This document shows, piece by piece, positions 24,656-35,219 of a DNA stretch of 64,000 nucleotides (position 1 is the stretch's first letter; every line of letters begins with the position of its first letter). The stretch is taken from NCBI GenBank assembly GCA_014925825.1, contig JACGCK010000029.1:310001-374000 (forward strand), in the 5' to 3' direction. Made by a program: the position numbers and the translations under genes. The notes beneath the pieces were generated by a model. The model was not told the origin of the DNA and searched no databases. It was given only the letters and a program-made list of their open reading frames with translations. The DNA comes from Pholiota molesta. Taxonomy: Eukaryota > Basidiomycota > Agaricomycetes > Agaricales > Strophariaceae.

Positions 24656-26151
24656 ATTTGAGTGAGTGAATGAGACTAGACTAAGCGCAGCTCAGTTAGT
24701 GGTGGAGGTGGAGAGGAAGACCAGCTTGGGGGAGCAAGGAGCGCGCATTGAGTTCTTATACTCCCGACTTTTTGGACCTTGAACAATTGGGAATTTTCTG
24801 ACGATCCTTTGAAGTTTGAAGCCAACTGCGAATGTGTCGGAGGAAGATTGAATATGCTGATTGACACTTTGAAGTTTCTTTGACGGTCTCCGTCTTGGCA
24901 CCGTCACAGCATTTTCTAATATCTACATATACGGCCTGCCAAATAATGCTTCATTTACAAGGTACTAAAGCTAATGCTCGACACTTATGTACTTAGTAAT
25001 TTAAATAACAGCAACGAAAAAAAAAAAAAAAACAGAGGCATATTGGATCATTTTTGCCACTTTCGTCTTAACAGAAAGCGTTGAAGGCATTTTGGCTCTG
25101 AATAACGGACTTGATTTACATTATCAATGCATATGATCCAGACATCTGGTAACTTCTGGTTTCATGTCGACGGTCGACCCATGTTGAGCGGCCGGAAACT
25201 CATGCACCCCGTGAAGTATCTAAACATCTAAGTAAAATGAAATTGATTATAATGGATGACTGGCGCTGCGTACATATCCTATATCGTACTCAAGTTCAAA
25301 GAGTACGCCTGCACGAGTACATGTGGTCCTATGGAGACAACTGCAGGGACTCGCGTACCTACTTATCATTGAGCGCTCATTCTCCATATGCAGCGCCCGT
25401 CTCTAGCCGTCTCTTCGCCCGGCTGAAGCACCCGTGCCATTTCCATACATGTTCTTTCTAGACTTTAGATACTTATCAACAGCAAACTGCATCATGCATG
25501 GACCTGCATGGACTTGGCACGGGCACGGAATGAATACCAGCGCGTCTCCGAAGGTCTCCGACAACGTGGCCATCAGCACATCGACACTCATTGCACAATG
25601 CCCGCTCCTGGCCCGCTCTCAGCAGAACGGCTTCAGCATGTCACCGGTATAAATCTTGGCGTACCTAAAAAGATGAACATTGCTCGGGTTCGGTGAGCAT
25701 GGAATGAATAAATAATAGGTATTTCCGGATGTTTTCGGACATCGTACTGGCACGAGGTTTTTCTTCTTTCGTTTCGAGTTTCTCGAGTACGCAGTAAGGT
25801 CCATGAAAGCTTGAACTCTGTGAAACCATACATCACTCTCACAGCCAATGTCTGTCCTTGTGATGTCGACGCGTCTCACAATTTTCATCATTGAATGTTG
25901 AACGATTGAACATATCTGATCGCAGCGGTCAGCCTAGCGCATTGTGGCTATAGCAAGGCGGATTTGCTCGTGCTGAATCCCGATAATAGTAGGTGCGACT
26001 ACTAAATACAATAAGAAAACCAAACAATTAGAGATATTCGGACAGTCATTACTGATCATCCTGGCGTGTTCATTCTACGTCAAGGAGCCAATCAATTAGA
26101 AAATAGCATTTCAGATCATACTACTTAGTACTAATTAACTCGTCAATTTTT
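24656..26151. other. Intergenic between C4 promoter and C5 3' end
   Basis: The proximal 500 bp are the C4 promoter region, homologous to that of C2. An A-run of about 19 lies at 25016-25034. From 25230 to 26150 I see no gene on either strand; the open frames are short and without protein character. Confidence 0.45.
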
Positions 26152-27458
26152 TTAGGGCTTTGGTACGCGGGGAATAGCGATGTGATCGTTGTAGCCTGGG
26201 TGCTTCTTATCACGAGTAACATCATGGGAAACGACTCCTTGGACATTGTACCCGTCTACGTACAACGATGTGTCAGTACAAATGCGATGCATCTTAGCAC
26301 CAATGGAGAACGTACTGTGGCTCCCATCTGCGGCCGGTGGGTTCTTCTGGTAGATACCGCGAGTAGGTCCTACAACGTTTCCTGGATGATAGCCGCCTTT
26401 TTGGATGGGATATTCGAGTCCATTACCGGCCATGTTGGGGAGTGGCTTGTGACGGTTGTTCGCAGCACCTTGTTCGTAATTGCTGAATTGGACGGGCTAC
26501 AAGGAGGGATGAATGAATTTTGGATAATTTATTCGAATACGAGCCCCGGGACGTACATATTTTTTGCCTTTGCCGTCATGGAGCGCGAGATTGGCAGCGC
26601 CCTGGCGAACTTCTGTGCCGTGAAGAACACCTAGTGGAGGACGATAAGAGAAATGTCAACGAAGAAGCTGAACGGAGAAGCATACCGTGACTGGGGACGT
26701 GGTATTCGTCTTTGCGGCCTGGCATGTTTCCGTGCTGCAGGGTTTTCTGATGGATCGCCGCCGCAGCGCCGTGTTTAGCACGACCATCCGCCTTTTTCTG
26801 CTGCATGCGCGCGGTGGCTGCTGCCTGCGACTGTACAGCCTTCGCGTTTGTCAAGTGCTCGCCTTTAGCGAAGTTGGCCTTCGGTGTCTTGGGCTGCTGG
26901 GGCAGGCGACGGCCCGCGGCGCGGCCTTCCTTACGATAGCCGCCGGTGATGTGCTGTGTACCCGCCTTCGTCGTTTCTTTGGTGTATTTTGGCTTGCGAG
27001 GCTTTCCGTAGCGGCTGCCCCTGTATCGCGAATTAGTACTGTTGATGCGAAGCGAGGAAGAAAACGGGGGTATAATCAACGTACTCCGGTAGCTTAGCTG
27101 CTTCGCCTTGCAGATGGGTCTTCTTTGCAGCATTGGCAGCCTGATTATGAGCAACGGTGGTTTTCACGCTTGCTTTGCGGGCTTCAGAAGCATGATCCTT
27201 CGCGGTCTTGGGCCTGACGACACGAGGGAAGAGGTCTCCATCGAAATCGCGGGAGAGTAGATCCTCGTAATCGTAATCACGCTCGACAAGGGAATCTTCC
27301 GCGACATCGCGAGAGGCCAGTACAGCGGCGTCTGAGGAAAAATCAAGCGACCGAGCCTCAACGGAGAGTGTGTCGGACGATTGGATGGGTATCGCAAGAG
27401 CTGGAAGTGCAGCGCACAAGAGGGCGGGAAGGACAGCGAGAAAGAGACGAGGATGCAT
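26152..27458 (-). CDS. Family C secreted basic protein, copy 5
   Basis: Five minus-strand exons: 27458-27085, 27020-26686, 26630-26557, 26496-26316 and 26255-26152 (introns 55-64 nt), encoding 355 aa. Near-identical to C6, which lies 4.2 kb away in opposite orientation; promoters are alike as well (TTTTATA at 27562-27568). The signal peptide ends ...ALPALA. A DY/ED-rich acidic segment (ERDYDYEDLLSRD) with an FPR site follows, then the basic middle, then C-terminal motifs HEYPI-type, GPTRGIY-type and GVVSHD. C5 and C6 form a sub-group with a shorter C-terminus (ending RVPKP) than C1, C2 and C4. The RNase-like function is inferred. Confidence 0.85.
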
Positions 27459-28425
27459 TTTTGTTGGCGAAGAGCGTATATGACTAGACCAAGCACAGCT
27501 CGGTTCAAGTTGATAATGGGGTGGAAGACCAGCTTGAGGGATGGCTAACGCCTGGCCAGGCTTTTATACTCCCAGCTTGGCTCCTGCATGCCAACTCAGC
27601 GTAGAGAGGATGTATGGAGTGTTCGGGCTTGGCCTAGCTTGGCTTGGGCACTCCATGCGTAGCATCATGTACACGTCCGTCGCTACCAGTCTCGAATCAG
27701 TCTAGGTCAGTATTGGGACGACACTTGTCTAAGTCTTACATTGTCATCACTCCTGCACGCTACATGCCAACCGAAATCTGATGTGAGCAGATGTGAGCCC
27801 GACCATAGTGCTCGAGAGATAGGCTAATTTCGTACGTTCAAAGAATAGATCGTGTCTGCAAAGGTTTCGTCGCAAGTTTTGGCGGAATGTTGTTCAATGA
27901 GACCTGCAAATCGTTGATCATCGATAATTGCTGAATGTCGCTAAAGGCCTGAGGCCTGAGGCTGTTAAGTTTGACGCACCAGACGATGAGAGAGCAAACT
28001 CACAAGTGTGAGTTACGTATACCTGGCTGGGTCTCGTTCTCATCCGTTTAGGGTGACGCTCGCTGCGGCATTCAAAAGATCGGCGGTGGCTTCGGCCCGG
28101 GGCCTGGTGTAAAGCCAGCGTCTCCCTCCAAATGCCTTTTGTCCACAGCAATATATCAGTTTCTCCTATTTTCTCTTACAGATAGTACATGTAGTGCCAT
28201 ATGTTTTTTATGCTGGCCATTATGTTCTGGAAAATACGCTGAAATGAGTGAGGAATATTAATGATTAATGGGCATTAAGAAAGCTACTTAGCCTATGTAC
28301 AAGTTCAATGTATAAGTTCGACTGCATTCAGCACTTATGAGCGTCGAGCACAACGTATTTTGATCCTCAATTCCCTGCTGAACTCTATCTAGAAGAGCCG
28401 TAAGGGACAATAGGCGATGTGCTAC
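27459..28425. other. C5 upstream region
   Basis: Up to about 27575 this is homologous, inverted, to the C6 promoter (31500-31619), including the stretch GCTAACGCCTGGCCAGGC and the TATA box. Beyond that there is no gene. A GGCCTGAGGCCTGAGG direct repeat at 27946-27962 also occurs at 15313-15328. Confidence 0.5.
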
Positions 28426-29127
28426 TAGGGCTGGGTTTTTTTGCTCAGCCGGCCTGTTTGTAACATGGTGATGAACCTGGGCTCTGTGTGATGCATGTGA
28501 TGTGTGTTACTTGTGTTTTTAACGGTTATTTACTTATGTAATCATGACGTCATGGCCGCGCAGCGGAATTTTTTTTGGAGGTTTATAACATGTTAAAAAC
28601 ATGTTATAAACCTCCAAACAGAGTATTTAACATGTTATAAACTATAGCAGCACCAGGGAGGCTCCCAACCTCCTATTCTCCCTCAAAACTCTCCTTCTCT
28701 CAATCATTTGGTCTATTGAAGATTGTTATAGAAATAAATAACATGTTGTTAACATGTTAAAAAGGTATCTCGAAGGTATCTCACAAGGTGGTGTTGGGTA
28801 GAATACAGAAGCCAAATTGGCGCAGCTGCAGGCACATGGCAGGAATGCCATCAAGATGCCTCCCAAGTAGTTTACAAGTGGCATCCGCCAATGTTGACGC
28901 AATATTCTGGTCATTTCTGAGTGCGACAGCTACCATACACATAAATGGCAATTATGCACAAGGATTCCACATAATATGCAAGCTTTCGGACATGGTTATG
29001 AATAGGGGTATTTCACAGTAAAAAACATGACCTCCGAGACCCCCCCATGTTATTAACGTTAAAAACATGTTAAAAACATGTGATTTATTGGGATGTTTTT
29101 AACAGAGCAGTAAAAAACCCAGCCCTA
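28426..29127. mobile_element. Non-autonomous hAT-like element (MITE), 702 bp
   Basis: The ends are inverted: TAGGGCTGGGTTTTTT at 28426 and AAAAAACCCAGCCCTA ending at 29127. They are flanked by an 8-bp direct repeat TGTGCTAC (28418-28425 and 29128-29135), the target-duplication size typical of hAT transposons. There is no transposase frame inside. The interior carries many copies of the palindrome AACATGTT, often as ACATGTTAAAAACATGT, near 28587-28640, 28738-28760 and 29047-29082. These are probably sub-terminal binding sites for a transposase supplied elsewhere. Confidence 0.8.
28574..28618. repeat. Perfect 21-bp inverted repeat with 3-nt loop
   Basis: The arms 28574-28594 and 28598-28618 are exact reverse complements around an AAA loop, starting TTTGGAGGTTTATAACATG. 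It lies inside the hAT-like element and contains its AACATGTT motif twice. Such a structure can extrude a hairpin. Confidence 0.9.
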
Positions 29128-29135
29128 TGTGCTAC

Positions 29136-29870
29136 CACGGTGTCCGCGGTAACATACATGCTGATTGGGCTATTAACATTCATGTTTTGAGCAGAAATAT
29201 CACCGGAGCGACAAGGGCGGAATGTTAGAGTGCACTACGCGACGCGGGACTCAAGAATCTATACTTTGATGATCGGTGTCGATGATGATGAGGAAGTGCA
29301 AAATGATGTTGCGAAGAAAAAAGGGATATTTAGGTGTGATTGTCCTCGAGGTCCAGGGCGTAAGCCTGCGTAAACGCCGATCTAACCAAAAGAATGATGA
29401 AGGTGTAAATTTTAGCACTGCCATTGTACTCACTCCTCTCAAAGTAAATTGATATCGAGTGATATTTCTTCCTATGTAGGCTTCTTCCTCCGAGAAGAAC
29501 GAAGCGAAGTCCCGTCGAAGTGGAGTGAGTCAGAGTAAGTTAGTTCCCATTTGAAACACGTAGTAGCGTGAGCCATATTTTTCAAAATTTCTGATATGCA
29601 TCCGTGCTGCAGCAAAGATGAGAGAATTCCAAGAGATTTCAAGACAATGCATATGTATGGAAGTAGGACACAAGAGGACACAGCGGCGCTAGCGGCGCAT
29701 CAATGATGTTTTTAGCGACATACACCGCCACCTCCCTGATTACAATTTTCATATGACTCGACACTTGTTTCAACTTTCAAGCTATCGTGCGTTTCGTAAA
29801 TACAAGGAATTTAGTATGCGTACTTGAATTGTAGCGATTGTTGGTATTCACATTCAGTACCAACACCACG
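29136..29870. other. B4 upstream region
   Basis: No gene seen. Unlike B1-B3, no TATAATAC box is found within 60 bp of the B4 start, so this copy probably has a different promoter. Confidence 0.4.
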
Positions 29871-30626
29871 ATGTCCTCCCCAATCTCCATTGCACTCTCA
29901 TCGTATAACAAAACAGCTGTATTCGAAGTGATCAAGGCCAATCCGAATTGGCGAACTGTAGACCAACTAGGCGATGCCTTCATAGAACAGGCCAACGCCA
30001 AGCCGTACAACGTTGATAAGATTGCGGACGTTATCGCAGAACTCGAAATCGATCCCGACGCTCCTCTAATCAAGACATTAGACTTCAATCGACAGCCCGT
30101 CGAGCAACCATTCAAACAGATCCTAAGCCAGGTCGTCTTTGATCTCATCAAGAGAGTATTCTCCAACGACACCCCCGCCATCGAGCCCACCAACCCGTTC
30201 CTCGTCTCTGCTCTCATATCGGGAGCATGTATCCGCAGTGGCCTTTGCAATTCCAGCACGCAATCCGGGATGATCACTCTCGGCCTGCGATTCGAGGGCA
30301 CGCAGTGGAGGGAGATTGTTCCTGACGAAAAGGCGCAGGTCTGGGCCATCCACGCTGCACTCCACTTATTGGCTGGAGGGACGAGAATCTACCGCGAGGA
30401 GCAGATTGGGTACCGTCAGAATGAAGTTTTGCCGGCGCTTAAGGCTATTGCTGAGCAGAACATTGTCACCAATCCTCAAGGAAAAAAATTATTACAGGTA
30501 TGAATATATCTTCATGACCGTTCTTTGATCAAACGAACCCTTTTTCAGGCAGCTATCACAGAAGCAGAGGCTGGATTCCAGTCAAATCTTTCGATCGTTG
30601 ATATTTGGAAGATTCTCTTTCCTTAA
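29871..30626 (+). CDS. Family B protein, copy 4
   Basis: Exons 29871-30497 and 30549-30626 (51-nt intron) encode 234 aa. It belongs, with the distant copy at 60427, to a second B sub-group: start MSS instead of MAS, PYNVDKIADVIAEL, GTRIYREEQIGYRQNEV, and an end at ILFP without the extra tail of B1-B3. The protein is cytosolic, with no known domain. It lies between the inverted pair C5 (left, minus) and C6 (right, plus), so here B is followed by a C gene in the same direction, not a convergent one. Confidence 0.85.
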
Positions 30627-31619
30627 TCACGCATTAGATATTTCACTCTACGCAAATCATTTTTCCTTTGTCGAGCGTGTAAGTAGCCCCATACACATTA
30701 GAATATCAGAGCAGCGATATCTTGCTACAAGTCTACAAATCACAATCCCCTTTTCACCGCTGCACTACGACTCGCGAGGCTTGAATGATCTCATCATCGA
30801 CAACTTCCGAGACAAGCAGTGGGCAGTCTGGACACTCGAAGGTCTGTGCGAGCTGTGGCTGCCATGCTGCGTCATGATGTGCTGCTCAACAGCGCGAGTT
30901 AGGCTGTCAGCACTTCATAATAGAGGTGAGCAGACATCTCGGGACACCTTTAGTACGCGATCGTCGACTCGGATCAATCAATCAATCACCTCAAGTAACC
31001 GTTATCGATAATCGATCAAAATTGTCTAAACTTCAAACGTTCATCATTGATCTATGTACATAGCCTTATCTAGCCGCCGAGGCCCGAGAAGTTTGGCGGT
31101 CCACTACACTATGTACTCGAGTCCAATACACCACCACATATACGTGATTCGTACGTATACGTATGCCTGTGTATGCTCTCTCAGTCTCCCATAAGTAATG
31201 GTCTGTCAAGTTTCAACGCCTCATCCTGCCTCATCCCATCCGTGACCTCCGGCGACAACCGATGATTCCCGTTCTTGCAGGGAAGCCAAAGGAAAGCCTC
31301 CACCGATATTCCGACGAATCCTTTGCGGAAACGATCTAAGTAATTTGAAACGAGGCTCAATCTGCCGAGTACGACTAACGGGCACACGAGGGCTCGTACT
31401 ATTGGAAAGGCTCCACACTGCATTCAAACGTGAGCCGGAGCAGTAATGATGCATTGATGATCTAGCCAAATGCATGGAGTGCCAAGGCACCCCGAATCGA
31501 CCCGGGGAGTATAAAAGCCTGGCCAGGCGTTAGCGATCCCTCAAGCTGGTCTTCCACCCCATTCTCCACTTGAACCGAGCTGTGCTTGGTCTAGTCATAT
31601 ACGCTCTTCGCCAACAAAA
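30627..31619. other. Intergenic B4-C6, with C6 promoter
   Basis: No gene. TATAAAAG at 31510-31517, 110 bp before the C6 start, lies in a block that is the inverted copy of the C5 promoter. Confidence 0.5.
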
Positions 31620-32929
31620 ATGCATCCCCGTCTCTTTCTCGCTGTCCTTCCCGCCCTCCTGTGCGCTGCACTTCCAGCTCTTGCGGTACCCATCCAGTCG
31701 TCCGACTCTCTCTCCGTTGAGGCTCGGTCGCTTGATTTTTCCTCAGACGCCGCTGTACTGGCCTCTCGCGATGTCGCGGAAGATTATCTTGTGGAGCGCG
31801 ATTACGATTACGAGGACTTACTCTCCCGCGATATCGATGGAGACCTCTACCCTCGTGTGGTCAGGCCCAAGACCGCGAAGGATCATGCTTCCGAAGCTCG
31901 CAAAGCAAGCGTGAAAACCACCGTTGCTCATAATCAGGCTAACAATGCTGCAAAGAAGACCCAACTGCAAGCCGAAGCAGCTAAGCTACCAGAGTACGTT
32001 GATCATACCCCCTATTTCTTCCTCGCTTCATCAACAGTGCTAATTCGCGATACAGGGGCCACCGCTACGGAAAGCCTCGCAAGCCAAAATACACCAAAGA
32101 AACGACGGCGGCGGGGACACAGCACATCACCGGCGGCTATCGTAAGGAAGGCCGCGCCGCGGGCCGTCGCCTGGCTAAGCAGCCCAAGACACCCAAGGCC
32201 AACTTCGCTAAAGGCGAGCACTTGACAAACGCGAAGGCTGTGCGGACGCAAGCCGAAGCCAAAGCGCGCATGCAGCAAAGGAAGGCGGATGGCCGTGCTA
32301 AACACGGCACGGCGGCGGCGATCCACCAGAAAACCCTGCAGCACGGAAACATGCCCGGCCGCAAAGACGAATACCACGTCCCCAGTCACGGTATGTTTTT
32401 CCGTTCGACTTCTTCGTTGACATTTCTCTTATTGTCCTCCTCGTCCACTAGGTGTTCTTCACGGCACTGAAGTCCGCCAGGGCGCTGCCAATCTCGCGCT
32501 CCATGACGGCAAAGGCGGAAGATATGTACGTGCCGCGTGTTTATATTCAAATAAAGTACTCAGAAGTCATGTTTCCTTTCAGCCCGTCAACTTCAGAAAT
32601 GACCTACAAGGTCCTGCGAGCAACCGTCAGAAGCCGCTCCCCGGCATGGTCGGCCACGGACACGAATATCCTATCCAGAAGGGTGGCTACCATCCCGGAG
32701 ACACTAACCTAGGACCTGCCCGCGGTATTTACCAGAAAAACCCACCGGCAGCGGATGGAAGCCACAGTATGTTCTCCATTGATGCTAAGATGTTTACGTT
32801 TGTACTGACGCATCGTTATACGTAGACGGATACAATATCCAAGGAGTCGTTTCCCATGATGTTACTCGTGATAAGAGCCACCCAGGCTACAACGATCACA
32901 TCGCTATTCCCCGCGTACCCCAGCCCTAA
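31620..32929 (+). CDS. Family C secreted basic protein, copy 6 (RNase T1-like C-terminal motifs)
   Basis: Five exons: 31620-31993, 32056-32390, 32452-32525, 32583-32766 and 32826-32929 (introns 57-62 nt), encoding 356 aa. Signal peptide about 1-22; acidic pro-like region to about residue 85; Lys/Arg/His-rich middle 85-235 (KPRKPKYTKET, GGYRKEGRAAGRRL); linker PGRKDEYHVPSHGVLHG; then the putative catalytic part with Tyr261-Pro (YPVNFRN), Glu289 (HEYPI), Arg308 (GPARGIY) and His333 (GVVSHD). In RNase T1 and sarcin-like folds the active site uses Tyr, His, Glu, Arg and His in this order. Here the first His place is Val, so activity may be altered. Mature cysteines appear absent, unlike canonical members. 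I infer a secreted RNase-fold effector with a cationic N-terminal half; other folds are possible. Confidence 0.85.
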
Positions 32930-33393
32930 GAGATTTGACGAGTTGATTAGTAGTATGATCTGTAATGCTATCCTCTAATTGATTGGCACCTTGACGTGGA
33001 AAGAACATGCCTGAATGATCAGTAATGAGTGTCCGAATATTATTAATGAAAGTGGTAATGCTCCTTGAGCTTGATCCAAGCCTCCCAAAAGTCAAACTCT
33101 GGAGAGCGTCGTGTGCATCGCGCCCAGCGAACAAACAATGTTTATGTTTCAAACATGCTCAGATCAAAGGAACTGGTTTGTTTCAACGGCTAACATTTAG
33201 ATTGCTCCAGCCGAAGCCAGTCGCCCAGCTGCGAGGAGGCATTTTCCAATCAGTATTTCAGTCGACAGACCGTCAAAAAGCCGTTCAAGCCAAATTCTAC
33301 TTTTTCACGATATCTAAAGTATAGATATATCTCTACTAAGTAACCGCCTTTCGTTTAAAATTCCTTGGTCCTGGATGAAGTGTTAACGAGCGC

Positions 33394-34116
33394 TCAGCAA
33401 GACACCTTGCATCTATTATTCGGGATTTAGCGCCCATTCATCACACTCAATAGGCATACATACATCGCGTGGTCGGGGCTGGAATAGCAGCAAGTGGATC
33501 CGGGGAAGCCTAGAAAAATCTCATCAGAATGAATCCATACACCGAACTTCTCAAAAAGCCTACAGGGATACTGAAATACATTTAGTCATTGACAAAACGC
33601 TGTGGAATTGGACGTCACTTACAGGGCTTGGTCCAGCGATTCCAGAGCCTAAAAAGAAGCAATAGGTAAGAGAGGGAAAGCATCTGATCCGGCATGATAT
33701 AGACACATACATAGGCCACCGATGGGAACAAATTGGCTGGGGCAAGTGCTTACTGCTGTACACCTAGGAGAGTAGTTGGGATGAACTATGCTGCGGGGAT
33801 GTTTCGTAGAAGTTGAATAGAACTAAACTCACAAAGATCTGTCAGGACCGACTGGGCAGCAGATGCTACCATAGGTGCCTCGAAATTGAAGTATAAGTCT
33901 TTTTCGAACGGCATTTGATGTATTCACAGTCAAACGACTCACAAGGCATAGGAAGGGGCCCTCCAATGCCAGAGCCTATAACGCCACCAACACTCAATCA
34001 TCATCACCAGTAAAATCGAAAGAATAAGACGCACAGAGTCTTCCAACAGGGATATCTGCATAGACAGAGGTTGTCGCGAAAGAAATGAGAACAAATGAGA
34101 AAGCGAACTTCATCAT
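33394..34116 (-). CDS. Small secreted protein with two six-cysteine repeats (double-knottin spacing)
   Basis: Eight small minus-strand exons: 34116-34035, 33975-33943, 33878-33833, 33763-33711, 33648-33623, 33570-33564, 33509-33464 and 33412-33394, with introns of 51-69 nt. They total 312 nt and give 103 aa. The signal peptide covers about residues 1-20 (MMKFAFSFVL...). The mature part holds 12 cysteines in two repeats: C-x10-C-x5-CC-x8-C-x5-C and C-x10-C-x5-CC-x8-C-x3-C. Each repeat contains CSGI.GP.P.PC and a CC pair. This C-C-CC-C-C order is the inhibitor-cystine-knot signature. The two 46-nt exons (33878-33833, 33509-33464) correspond, so the gene arose by internal duplication. A 7-nt micro-exon (33570-33564) is needed to keep the repeat pattern. 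A CTATAAA box lies about 38 bp upstream. Role unknown. Confidence 0.72.
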
Positions 34117-35219
34117 ATTGGGGTTAATGGTTTAACTCAATTCCAGTTCTTTTATAGTCAAATATACATATGCAAATGGAATCGCTGGGCTCCGTTTTGG
34201 TTATCGACATCAAAATGAAATGTCCAAAATTCAATAACGAGTACGCATCAGCTGCTTGAAAGTTCTAAAATTCGTTGATACGAATCGACAACGAGTAGAA
34301 ACTATTAGACGTGCAATGCAAAGCCAGAGCCAAGCCACTCCGCGCGACTTCGGAGCCTCGAAACATATTAAATCATACATTGTGAGACGCTCTCACAAAA
34401 TGTCAAAGGCGAGAGAGAGCGAGCTTGCCAAGGAAGATCTTCGTTCCAGACGCGCGAACAGTGCGCAACAATTTTGCAAACAGCAATAACCATCTCCACT
34501 GGTATACCGTTGAAGTGGTAGGAATCATGGATCATTGACAGTCCAGGTACTTCTTGCGCAGTGCAGCTATAACTGGCCGGATAGGACACCTAATCCTCCC
34601 TTTCGGAAGGCCTGGGGTCATTGAAAAAAAACCACTGAACAAGCATGAGAGACGACTAGGGCAAGAGCCGACGAAGCCTTCAATTTGATCGTCAGGATTC
34701 GAAACATACATCTGCATGATGGATTGGCAAGATCTGGGAGCCAGGAAATTTTGTATAAAGCTTCTATGTCTGTGGCGATGATATTTTACAAGGCAGTTTA
34801 TGCAAATCCAGATGGCGCCTGGTGGCACTGGCGAGAGGTGCTATGGAGGACGGAGACCTAGAAATAAATAAAAAAAGGGGAAGGAGCGGCCGGGGCACAA
34901 GGCCACCAATAAAGTATAGATTATAACAGAAGGAATGAAAGAACGGCGTGTCTAGGCGGACGAGAGAGGTCAAAGACGGACGAGAGGGGTCAAAGACGGA
35001 AAGATTATCTGTATACTGCTGCTAATAGTCTATAAAGTCCAGGAGAGAGGCAGAGAGGTTCGAAGCGCGGGATCGTCATCATGATTAAGGTACATCGACC
35101 GAGGGGAGTCACGATCCAAGAGTTGGCGTGAGGAAGTGACGAGGCGAAGGAATGGCGGTGGTGCTGGGAATGGAGGGTCTAATACAGTCGGGCGGGCCAT
35201 CAGGCGGTACAGAAGCAAT
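34117..35219. other. Intergenic between the cysteine-rich gene and the carrier gene
   Basis: No gene supported. A direct repeat of about 20 bp (GACGAGAG.GGTCAAAGACGG, twice) lies at 34958-35000. Confidence 0.45.
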
